This document shows, in pieces, positions 1 through 12,800 of a DNA stretch of 58,001 nucleotides (position 1 is its first letter; every line of letters begins with the position of its first letter). The translations under genes and the position numbers were made by a program. The DNA is from Phoronis australis (Eukaryota > Phoronida > Phoronidae), in NCBI GenBank assembly GCA_002633005.1, contig NMRA01000006.1, positions 816,356 through 874,356 of the forward strand, read 5' to 3'. The notes beneath the pieces were generated by a model. It ran no database searches and was not told the DNA's origin. It was given only the letters and a program-made list of their open reading frames with translations.

Positions 1-720
1 AAAAAAAAAACAGATTTTAAAACAGCAAAAATGGCCACTAGGTGGTGCAAAATAACTCGATTCCACCCCAAAACAGGAAGATAGCGTCATCACACCAATA
101 GATGCCTATATTTAAAATTTTATGAAAATCTGTTGAGGAACATAAAAAACTAAAATTGCCACTTGGGGGGCACAGCAGTAGTCAGATCCGTCCGAAAGCC
201 GTCATCATTTGTAGTCAACATCATATAAATACACTTGCTAAATTAAGTAAAGATCCTGCCAACTATTTAGGAGATACGGCCATAGGCGCAAAAAAAAACT
301 GCCACTAGGAGGCGCCACAGTAGTCGAAATCGTCGGAATATCATAGTCAACCGTCCTCTTTATAGTAAGCGCATTCATGCCAATTTTTACAATCATCCTT
401 TGAGCGGTTTGGTTGTTAGTTGGGTGGACGCAAAAAAACAGACTCGAAAACAGTAAAAATGGCCACTAGGTGTCGCACACTACGTCGAATCCATCCGAAA
501 ACAGGAGGATAGCGTCATTGCACTAATAGGTGCCTACATAACAATTTTCATGAAAATCCATTCAGGACTTTTGGAGATACAGAGGTTAACTAAAAAAAAA
601 TAAAATTGCCACTAGGGGACACATTGGCAGTCGGATCCGTCCGAAAGTTCGCTCATGCCGTTCCATTCCATTCATTGCCGTTCCATTCATGAATGGAATA
701 TATGTGCCAAATTTCATGAA
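1..720. repeat. Divergent direct repeat, period about 427 bp
   Basis: The block at about 22-145, with GGCCACTAGGTG, ACAGGAAGATAGCGTCAT and a TGAAAATC end, recurs at about 449-570 with many substitutions. The companion block with TTGCCACT and CAGATCCGTCCGAAAG at about 154-200 recurs at about 604-648, and a third weaker copy is near 300-340. Not recognised; probably part of a dispersed element. Near 650-700, short GCCGTTCCATTC repeats occur, and TATAACTAGATCACAGCGC appears at about 797 and 862. No remaining SERBP1 exon is visible here. Confidence 0.6.
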
Positions 721-899
721 CGTATGTCAAAGGATTTAGTAGATAGAGCAAAGGACGCCGGATGGACGGAGATGACGGCATAATGCGTCCACATATAACT
801 AGATCACAGCGCATGTCAAAGCATCTAACTGTTCCAACACCAGCACACTCACAGTGCTCGGTATAACTAGATCACAGCGCTCAGTATAACGTCACTAAC

Positions 900-3800
900 C
901 TCATCACAATCCTCTTCCTCTGGGACTTCATCCTGTTTCTTCCCTGGCAGCTGGTAGCCCTTCTTCCACTGTGACGAGTCACAGCCCTCACCAGCCTTGC
1001 GCACGTTGAATGATGCCTTGGGCTTGATACTGGCCTGTTTCTCCTTCCATTCTTGCAGAGTCATCTCCTTGGCTCCCTCCTCCTCTTTGGCCTCCTCTTC
1101 GCCTCCTTCAACTTCACTGTAACATATAACAAGAGTTCTGGCAATAGCAGGGCTTGCTAGACACACTCGAGAAAGGTCTAGGAGGCCTCCTGTAACTGAA
1201 AATCACATAAACGCCGCTTGAAAATCGACGCATACATTGGGTGTGACTTATTCAGGGTTACATATGAAACTCATACAAAATTAATATCAACCCATTTCCA
1301 ACCTCAGCTTAAAAGATCACTTGTGATTTATTTGATTTAAAGCATGTGGTGTTAAATTCAAATTATAATAGTGTCATGGCAAATAGAATATACGTCAAAG
1401 TCCAAGATTCCTATAACAGGCAAGCTAAGCCTACGAGCCTAAATGCATGCACAAGTCATCTCTGGATCAGAATCCGGTAAACATCATCAACTGACATTAT
1501 GATGTCATTAGTCTTCATCATGTGAACAAGATGACATAGTTAAAGAAATCGTGACCTCCCAAAACTAAGTCACCTACTTGGGATCCTGGTTTTCTGTGTC
1601 CTCGTTCTGTGCCGTCCATTCAGGGTGCTCTTCCAATGTGTTGGTGACATTCTCAGATGCCCTGTAAGTATCATCACTTTTTATTACCAAACAGCACTCT
1701 TACCAAGTTTAATAATGTAAGAGGGCTTCTCCTCGCCCAGGCACAGGCACATGTCTCCTGAGGTGAGAAAGGGTCTTGAATAGGGTTACTTAAATTGAGA
1801 GGATTTTGTCTCAATCAATTAAATTGTTAACAATTTCAAACGATTTGGACAAGAACTTCAATTTGAACCAAGTTGCATTACTGGACCGGTTATATCAAAG
1901 ACCATATGCTCATTTCAGAAAGAACGAGTTCAGAGCTGGTGATTGCAATGCAACACTAACATTAAATACAACCTACATTCACACTTCACCCTCATCTTCA
2001 CGAAGCAGCAGCAAAAATGATAGACACTGGTCTAAGTTACAAATGGGGCTACGATACAAAAAATTTGTACTTGGTTTCCGTAACATGGTACCCTTAAAAA
2101 TGCTTGGCACAATTAGGGTCAAGTTAATTGAAACACTAAATGCACTTGAAAGTTTCTAAAACTCCCTAACATATTTAATGCACTGAAGGTTTCAATTAAA
2201 GCTACCATCACATTATTTGCCCTAAGCCAGCATTATGCAAAGCAGCCTATTCTCATGCTCCAAAAGAACCTGCATTCATTTATGCAACAGCATGCAATAG
2301 TGTAAGGGTCAAGGTAGACAGCTACGAGGTGCGAACACTTGAATGAACTAGTGGCTGATTCATTCAGTAGCGAATGTACTTCTACTTAATGTCATGAAAT
2401 ATAAGGTCAACTAACGTTCACTGAAGGCAGCCAACTGAGTTCATACTTCTCCACCTGTGCCAGCCCTGACAGCAACAAGCACGTTATTTTTTAATTTCAG
2501 TTCCACAACAACCAATAACATTTTCACAGATGGATATGTAAATTGGATTGTGGTATGCCAGTCATTCCAAGTAGAGTGAAACCAACCAATGAAATCAGAA
2601 AACGCACACCTACATTTTCAGCCAACAGTAAGCCTGGATGACCGATATTCCACGCATTGCTAACTGTAAAAAAGGTTAATGTCCTGGCAATTGAAAGTAA
2701 AATAATTTTCTAAGCATTAAAGTCATCAGTTTGTGCAAGGAAGTGGATAATCTGATTTCAGTTTCAGTGGCTAGGGTATTCTCCATCTAACAGTGGCAAG
2801 GGTATTATCTATCTAACAGTGGCTAGGGTATTCTCTATCTAACAGTGGCTAGGGTATTCTCTATCTAAAGAGAGGCTAGGGTATTATCTATCTAACAGTG
2901 GCTAGGGTATTCTCTACCTAATCCCATATTAACGTGGCACAAGTGTGGCTAAAAAAGCTCAAAAAGCCAACCGATGTGGTGGTTGTATTTCGTACTAAAA
3001 ACTGAATTACTTATAAATTGATGAAAGCTAATCCGCCCAGGTAGATTGAGGGCTGTTCCAGCCAAATCTGTATGTGAGGGGAGAAGGTACTTTTATTTCG
3101 TACNAACAGTCGCTAGGGTATTATCTATCTAACAGTGGCAAGGGTATTCTCTATCTAAGAGTGGCTAGGGTATTCTCTATCTAGGAGTGGCTAGGGTATT
3201 CTCTATCTAACAGTGGCTAGGGTATTCTCTATATAACAGTGGCAAGGGTATTATCTATCTAAGAGTGGCTAGGGTATTCTCTACCTAATCCCATATTAAC
3301 GTGGCACAAGTGTGGCTAAAAAAGCTCAAAAAGCCAACCGATGTGGTGGTTGTATTTCGTACTAAAAACTGAATTACTTATAAATTGATGAAAGCTAATC
3401 CGCCCAGGTAGATTGAGGGCTGTTCCAGCCAAATCTGTATGTGAGGGGAGAAGGTACTTTTATTTCGTACCCACTGCTTATATTTTTCATTTATTTCTCC
3501 AACCCATGACCCATAATTTTTTAATTAATAGGTTAAAATATAAAATCCAACACTTGCAAACAAATTGCCTCCAGGGTGACCTGTTAGGAACTTAGATGAT
3601 TGCCAGACAAGATCTAGTTGTGTTGTCCAATATTGTCAAAAACTAAAGTAGCCAAGAGGGTGGTCGAATCAAAACAAAAATGACTTCTGTCAATGCATCC
3701 ATCCCTGCTATATATTTTTGTGCCAAATTTCCAGTTGTGCCTAGACCTTTTTGAGAAAATCAACCTGTCTTGTCAAAAACTAACAGGGTGCCACAGTACT

Positions 3801-6800
3801 TGAATCCAGCGTCCAAAAATTGACTGATGCCAGCACATTCTTGCGATATAATTCTATTTCGACTTTCATTGTCAGTGATCAGTGAATCCGAAAATACGCG
3901 GAGGGAATAAAAGAAAAAAGCGGAAATCCGCGTTTCCGCGGAAAATTCCAAGCCTTGTAACCCGGAAAATAGACCGGAGAGTATTGGTTCAGTGGTTATA
4001 CCATATGTCTGTGGCACATCGAAGGCATTATGGCGCATCTTTGCGAAAGCCAGTATTAGAACATTCTTCAAACCAGTGAACACTTTATGTCAATTCCAGG
4101 TTTTTCCAGACTCCACGAGTGTACTGGAGAAATCTGTATTGGTCTACCATATCCTGTGTGGTGAATAGACTGTCGGCTAACTTGATACATCCCGATAAAA
4201 TGCAAAGATAGAGTATCAAAGTTTTGACATCAGCGTAGGCCTCCACGGCAATGGCTTCTATGAGAGAACAGGGATTGACCAGTAACCAAACACCTGCGGC
4301 CAAAAAAATGTCGACTGGAGTTTCAGGCTGGCGCGGACAACCGGTTTACAAAAGAACACCACCACTGGCAATTAAGGTACAAACTTTTGAAATTCGACCT
4401 CCCGTCAAAGGAAATGTGCAAATTAGACTCTCCCTTACAAAAGGTTGACTGCAGGCCTGTGATGTGGTACACGACCCCCGTACCGGGGTCACCGGCCCAC
4501 CAATGCATTGATGAAAAATATAACTTCAATATGCCGTCAATCGTTGGTGTGACCATGCAAATCTTAGGAGTAAATGATTCAAGAATAGGGGAGAATGACC
4601 CTGACTAAATCAGACACTAAGATTTTGGCTGCTCCGCTCCGGCCGACTGACTTTCTTTGATGAGCTGTTTCAAATTTCAAAGATTTCAAGAGGTATTAGC
4701 TTAATAATTGGCAAATGTATCAAGAAATGGTAGAACATTGTATTGAAATTGAAAAAATGAAACAGTAACAGAGCACTCGGCATTCCACGTTATACTCTTG
4801 TAATTGTAGCGAGAGCCGACGATAACATAGTTGCTAGGGTAGTCGATGCGAATATATGGAGCGCTGAATCAACGCGACTTTTCATGGTTTTGCATTTCAC
4901 ATGATAACTGAAGAGTTCCATAGCAACTTGAGTACGATTCTAAGATTTGAATACGTTTCGAGTCTACTCGAAAAGCGACATTAAATTTTGCTTTTGCGAG
5001 TACGGCTCCAATGAGCACGATTTCGAGTATGATATCTCGAGTATGAGTGTGAGCCTGAGTACGAAGATTGCATACCGGGGCCCACGGAGTAACAGTTGAT
5101 GGAGGTGGGGTGCGGCAAAACATTTCTATAATAAAATACAGTTGCATGCTACCTGCACTAGTTATTCGGTGAAAATTAATTATTTGATAAGAAATAGAAT
5201 AAAATAATTTCACTGACTGCTTCTGTACTAAACATTCGTTACAACACCCGGCAACACTACACAATTGGTTGTCAAGCGATAGAGGCATACATTTCCCATA
5301 ATGCAACTGTGGCGGCAAATTCAAATATGGCGGATTTGCACATTCGCTATTGATTCGAGAGAGGAAACGAGTCCATACAGATAGCAAGATATGAATCCAA
5401 CATGAACAGAGATGGTGGGCGATGTCAACTTCCCCAGATTTACCACCAACTCTTAAATAAAAACAGAAGACTCGTCTATCCAACGACATTGCCACCTGGA
5501 GAGTGATCAAGATGGCGGGTTACTGATCGGAATATCTCGCAAATGATTTTCACATAAGTCGGGAGTACAGCCTTAACTTACTTTATTATCACTTTCATTG
5601 ATATATTTCTATGCCAAAAACTGGTCACCTGGATGCAACTGAACTAACTTTATATCATTGGTTTCATATTTTCCGCTTACTTGCTTGTAATTCAGACAGT
5701 GTTCAATATCAGCGAAGCGACTGCACTTACTTGTAGCAACAAAACATGGAAAACAGATGCACAAAACAATAGCACACTATGGTAGAGTTGCGTAACTCAA
5801 GAAAAACACGAAGGAAACATCTCACTAAGTTCTGTGTTTCTGTGAAGTTCTCACATCAACGAAATGAACGCCATGTCACTTTTGTGTCCTTAGCTTGGAT
5901 GATCAGCTTGACCCAACATAACATTAACAATAAGAGCATCATAGTTTCAGTAAGAATAGCACTAAATTAGCTAGCTACGGTAGTCTTGCTGAGTCTGGGA
6001 CAAGGCAGAGCTGGACATGACAAGACACAACAATCTCCTTGGATGTAATAGACAGGGCTTGGAATGACCAATGACAAAAAACGCGGAAACTTTGAAACTT
6101 TTACGGCCCAAGTCATGCCCGATAAACAGTCTTGAAATGGTCAATGTGAAACTTTCCCCGACAAAAATCGGGAGGACTATAAAAAAAAAATAAAATAAAA
6201 TGAAAAAAAAAAACGTTACCACCATCAGTAGCATGCGTCTGCGTCCTTTTAGCTCGCCCGTCCACTCCCAACCCACACATTTTTGGCTGCAGGGCGGTAG
6301 TATTTGCCGCCGCACTTAACAATAACACGAGACGCCATTGAAAATCACACCACGCTGTCCCAGATGCCCCGACAATGTTGACAATTTACGTTCCTCCGAA
6401 ACATAAAGAGCAACTTCCGCTTTTCGAGGTGAACGTAGTCTGCAACGCTGCGGTAAGAAAGGAATTTGCCGCGGAAATTTTATATCAAATCCGATTTTTT
6501 TACGCGGAAATATTATAAAAAAAGCGGAAAGCACATTTGAAAAAAGCGGAAATCCGCGTTTCCGCGGAAAATTCCAAGCCCTGAATAGAGGAACCACCTA
6601 TTACTGGTTCCATTCCTCCACTAACTGGACAAATATTTCATTCACACCACACCCCATTTTCAAAAGGCATCACTAAACTGTAGTTCCTTCCATGGGAGGA
6701 GTTCAAGTTCATCAACCAATCAAAACAGATGTTGTCAAGTAGACAAGGTCACACAACTTACTCAATCTCATCAGTGGGCGTGCCCCAGTTATAAGATCCT

Positions 6801-9800
6801 CCGCCATCTTTCTTGTCAACAGCCTTGACGCCGCTACCAGCAAAATAATGCATCAGTGTTAGACAGTGAAGTAAGTAAAGGAAGCTGTGCTAAGGACAAG
6901 ATAACAAGTTTCGCTAAGACAGAGTTGAATTCAGGCACATTCATCACTAAACACATGCCATCCCCTGCCTACAACACAACTTACTCTATCTCCCGTTCCT
7001 GACTGCCCCAGTTGTGCGACCCCCCGCCAGACTTTTTCTCCTCTGCCTTGATACCTCTGTATCACAAATAAGTCTCGCATTACACAAGCCACAAATCTGA
7101 AGTAATGTAGGACAGTTAGGTGACAGATACTGCTACATGTAAACATACCTGCCTAAGACAATCCTCATTTTGTCTAGCACCATTTTAATTGTTGCTAACA
7201 CTGACTGTTGGCAACAAGACAGTTGGGTGCATGTGTCAAAAATTTAACCACACACCATGTACATTCGAGTTAATGCTCCTGACAACATAAGCAACCAACC
7301 ATAGTTATGCTCACAGCTTGTTCAGCTGCCTCCTGTACAGTGGAAAGTTCTGATTGACTGCACACAGCTTGGTTAGCGCCCTCCTGTGTTTTACTTAGTC
7401 CATCATTTTAAAACGTTGAGAAGTCTTCAAATGTGGAAACCAGATCAGTTTTGAGTGACAATTAAAGCTATTGTATTAAGAAAATCGCATTCTGCAAGTG
7501 TCTTCTGCAGTGCATTACAAAGTCTTGTTTTTTGAAAATGACATTGAGACCATAGCCAGGCAAGTCTCTAGATTTCAACTTAATATCCAAGAGGTTTTGC
7601 CCATGTCATCAACCCGAGACTCGTGTAGGATTCTCTTTCTACTTAAGAAAAAACTCAAGACAAGTGTCTATTATTCCATTGGAAAGTATATTATGGTATA
7701 CATAGATAACTGTCTCATCCTATTTTGCATTTGACATCTCCAGTATTAGCTGTAAGTTCTGCGTTTCTAAGTAAATTCTCGAGATTTTACTTAAAATCTC
7801 AAGTTTGTTGCTTGAATCGGGGGTCATCAGGTGCAAAATTGAACTGCACCTAAGTTTAGTAATCCATAACTCACTGAGGTACTGAACAGATAATTATCTT
7901 GAGCTCGAATTTCAGACGCAGGGCCAAGGTAAGCCTTAGAATTTCCAACAAGCATTTCCTCCATTGCCAAATCGGTTAGACATGTACATGTAAGCACCCA
8001 CTCCTTAATTTCAGAATAATGAATTAAAGTGACAGGGCATCAACTCAAAAAGTTACAGTAGCTTGTTTATGCATAAGATACAGTGGCCTGACTACAAGTA
8101 ATTAGCTTGTTTATGCATAAGATACAGTGGCCTGACTACAAGTAATTAGAGCCATACTCACGTTTTGTTACTGCCACTCCTTCGTTCAAACTCCCGCCTG
8201 CCTCCAAAGCCGCCGCCTCGCCCCCCACGTGCACCACGACCCCGACCCCCTCGACCACTCTCAGGCCGGTCACTCCTATCCCTGAAAACATGTACGCTAC
8301 ATTACAAAGATATGCCCACATTGCCAGGACAGCGTTGATGTGTTCTCTTGATAACTAGGCCAATGAAAATAGCTAATTCGGTTCTACTGTGCGTCACTCA
8401 TTTTGAAATCTGCACCTCAGTTTAAAGGGAAAAAGCACGCGCCTGCATCAATTAAATTTTTTTTTAAAAACCCTAATGAACCTACTCAAGTGTCTTGGCA
8501 ACTTAGCAACCACCTCTAGGTTTCCAAGGCAAGCGCTGTACTTCTCAATCACAGCAAGACCTCATAATGTAGTCAACCGTCTCACCAGACCGTTGAAGCT
8601 GGGGGAAAACACCCTACATCAATTCAGCCAACTTATTGAAAAACATATTAGCAACCAATTTTACCTTTTTTTGCCAAATAGTAGGTTTTCAAAAAACTGT
8701 TTAGTAAAACCAGTGTTCTATCAACTTAAGACCTGACATGCTAACTGAAACTTATCAAAAGCAAATGCACCAAACTCAATGACGGCCTTGGGGTGGTCTC
8801 GCCATTCTCCAATGTACTGGCCCTCACTGTAATAAAAGGTTGTAGAAATTTAGCCAATGCTTCATATATTAAGTACACATTGGTGAACTACAAGACTCAC
8901 CTGTCTTGAAATCCTTGTCTTCTGGGAGGCACCTCGTTGTCACGTGTATCGCGTGAAAAGTTGACATTCCTGTCACCTCGGTCCGACTTGACCTGCGACC
9001 TTGGGCGTGTCTGCGGCCTTGAGTCTACAATGAGGCCACTTAGTTAGAAAACCTGAATACATTTCAGTAACTGCTGTAATGGTCAAGTGCACCAATTTAC
9101 GAAAAAATTTGCTGGACAAGTGACACCCTTGATGCAAACCACAGATTTTAGCAGCTTGAGTTGTCTGACAGCATCAAAATCGCGTCAGATTTTACTGAAT
9201 ATGGACGGAATAAGACTTCTTTCACTGAATTAGAGAGATTTTGAGTGGAATTTCTGTCTTTCAGCAGCAGGTACCATAGCTTTAACATCTTAGGTTTTTA
9301 TTTGCCAAAATTAATAATTCACCATATTGTGATCACAAATCAATCGAAAATCATTCTGAAGCAGACACACTCAAGTAATTGTCATTTTTGAAAGAGGCGC
9401 TGTTCATTTTCCACTATCGATCCTTTACATATTTAACATCACGTACGAGGTATCAGTAAAACAAGAGCTGCGGCATATTTCAGCAGAGAAAAATTTCAGT
9501 AAACCTCAGGTCAATTAAACCACAGAATTTCATGTTCACTGAAATGGAATGTTTTCGAAAATGGATAAGCAAGGTCTCAATCTGTTTACAGAACACATTT
9601 ATCAATAAAACTCTTTATGAGGGTTTTGCACCAGTTTTCAGTGCCAGTTTGAAATTGAACACCAAAACGAAATACCAGCATATATTATTTAACTGAAAAG
9701 TACTTGGCAATAAAATCGAAAGCTTTAACTGAAAGTGGGGGTGATTTAATGGAGTCTTGATTTTATTTTAGGGGAATCTTTATTTACATTTACATTATTC

Positions 9801-12800
9801 AAATAATGATTGTCCGTGTAAAACTTAAGCCGTGATGGTTCTGTGGCCAAAGCGGAACCTGACTTCGAGGTCCCTGACGAGTAAGTAGATTTGCAGTTCC
9901 GTGGCCAATACACCAACATAATCACAAGCACTTTACTTCTTTGGCTCACTAGTATTTCTTGACTGGAAGTTTAGTTTCCAACTTTGGATGGGTTATGTTC
10001 GTGATGTCTAGTAATCAGCTTCCGAGCAACTGGCCGGGATAATGAGTCAGTCCCGCCGGCCGCGACAGGCCTGATTGGGCTCCGAGCCACTGGCCAGCCT
10101 GACGATAACAATCGTTTTGTGTGTTTAGAACTAAAAAAATTAAGTCTAAACAACACCGATCTAGGTTCTCCAGGCTGTATCTCACGGAAAAATACTTAGA
10201 ATTTATCTCCGAACAGACCCCAAACTCCTGCTACGAACCTTATTAGCTTGCCGAACTTTGTAGGCTACGGTGTGACCAAACACCAATAAATCCGTAACAG
10301 CGAAATAAAACAACACGTTTTTATAAGAGTTTTACATCGAAGTTTGATGATTAATTGGTGTTAAACGATAAATTCAAGCAATAAGCTGACACCAGTAACC
10401 CATGTTGTGAACTGCTAAACAGACTGCGTGTGAAACCAATTACGTCACTGGACAATTTCAACACCTCCGTCTGCCGTCAGGAAACGCAACCATACGTGCC
10501 CTTATGGAGTAGAACTACTCGATCTAACTTGATACAAATTAGGTTGTTTTTTGGGTGGCATGCTCCTTTAAGTACTTAAAAACAATGCAGGTAAGTGCGC
10601 ACTATAGAGAAGGTCGATTGCTGCACGCTTTGCTAGCATGTTGGAGTTTTCAAACCAGCGACCTTGACACGTAGCCCATATTTAGACACGCAGGACAAGG
10701 TAGTTAACCCTTGGAACACAAATTTGTTCACATTTTGCAAATCTTACACCTATGATTGTTACAAAGTCTAAATGACGCAGAATACAGTACCAGCTCCTAA
10801 CCAAACCAGAAAATGTCATTTAATGAATAAAGTCAGCAGTATATGCAGAAATGACATCTTATTGTCAATGCCATTTTATTGCTGAATAACTTTACCGCAA
10901 GCTGATGTCGTAACTTGTGAAAAGATGCCAAAGGTTAACCATCTGACCTAGTTTTTACTTGAATGCCATTTAAAAATGAGAGCAACTCTCGAGCCATGAT
11001 TTCGCAAGTGGTATTTTACTGACAAATTTCATTTATTTGGGATTACAAATTCTTGTTTAGCAAACATGAACAGAACAGAGGATAACTATGATATGAGTCA
11101 GGTATGGTTCGAAACATTTGTGAAGTAGCACATTCCAAATTTCTTTGAAAACCGCCATTAATACAAGAGACAACACACGCGAGTAGCACCGGTTTGTGAT
11201 TGGTGCGACCTATTTAGATTTTCAAACTCTCGCTATTTCCGTCGTGGGTACTCTTGTTACGCGCAACGGCATAAAACATTTTTAAGGATATTTTTGAACA
11301 CAGAAGATTCGTAACATACCTATTTATAGGCAACATCTAGCTCCTTATTTGGCTGGTTAGAGGCTACGATACTTCCCATCTCAATGAGAGCACGTGATTT
11401 TGGTTACAATTTTTTAACGCGCGACACAGGGCTCAACACTAACGGTTGCCCGATTGCCCGTGTACATGTAGATTTTGCGTCGGGCAAATGGAATTTGAAA
11501 AGTACTTGCCCGATGGGCAAGTTAAAAAGCTAGCCTCATAGGCAAGTAGATCCTAAGATTGTCTGCTCGACATTTGCTCCAAAGTAACGAACCCCGACAC
11601 AAGCCTAAAAACCGTCGAAAAAGCCCGTGGCCGTCAAAGAAACTCCCGTCTTCGAATGAGCACCGAAAGGAAAATAGAACGAGTATGATGCAGCGTGCAC
11701 AGATGACGCTCGCGGTCAAATCCTTTCGATTCTCTGAACGTGCCCTGCAGTTTCTGAATAAGTTGTCACGTGATACTACTGATCGTCTGCACTCTGGCAA
11801 AACGTCTAAACATGGAAGCCGTCCAGGCCTCGACGGCATTGGTTTAGTTGCTAACAACGAGTCCAGGAAGAATCAAAGCAATAATATGAAACGAAAAGAG
11901 TGCGGGGATGGGTTCCGTCATGGGGAATTAGGTTTTCTGGCCTGCGAGACAGTGAACAAGGGATGACGTTTGATTTTTGCCGGCGTTTACCCATGTACAG
12001 CTGGAAGCACCGCGTTCGTCTGCGGATGTAAGTCATACAGATAAGCGCGAAACCTAAAAAGTGAATGATTGACGACACATTTTTTACACTACACAGCAGT
12101 TAAAAAGGCCTGGTATTTATTCAGGGGAATTCCAAAGGACATTCTTATGAATTCCCGGCTCCCAGTGGCGACTCCCGAAAGAAGAGGAATACGGTCTTCG
12201 GGATTGCCGCTCTGAAGTCTGAAGGGTGACTTTTTCGCGGTCTATTTATTTTTCAAAAATGTAATTATTTATTGAAAATAAAAGTATATGTGGCATTATT
12301 ATATGTTAAAATTTGATTTTAATTTAATACAAGGTACCAATGACCAAAACTGTGCAAGATTTTTACGGATAGCAAAAATTGAAATTCAGGTTAGCAACAA
12401 CTCAAGTTTAATGCATGAGGGCGTNNNNNNNNNNNNNNNNNNNNNNNNNNNNNNNNNNNNNNNNNNNNNNNNNNNNNNNNNNNNNNNNNNNNNNNNNNNN
12501 NNNNNNNNNNNNNNNNNNNNNNNNNNNNNNAAATTCGAAAACATCTTCTGAAAACGCACAAAAAAGTGTATTAGTAAAATCTACTGATTTTTAAGTGGTT
12601 TTAAAAAACAATCGGTAAACTCACCGATTTTTGTCTCATTACTTTGATACGTGTCTCTTCCGATAAGTTAGTACCTAACGTGCAGACGAGAACTCCAAAT
12701 TGGAACGCTAAGTCCCGCGTGGTTGCGCTGCACGCGAAACAAGATGGCGGACGAACTTTGGAGCCTGACGAAAATAGGTAACCGGACGATATAACACATG

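Noticed and set aside
4869-5510. 213-codon open frame on the minus strand
   Set aside because: No recognisable motif, low-complexity segments, and no splice signals tying it to SERBP1. It lies within an intron of a gene on the same strand.
11559-11966. 135-codon open frame on the plus strand
   Set aside because: Overlaps another long frame on the opposite strand just inside a transposon-like terminus. No domain recognised; probably element DNA.
12288-12551. Open frame running through the N gap
   Set aside because: Most of it is undefined sequence.
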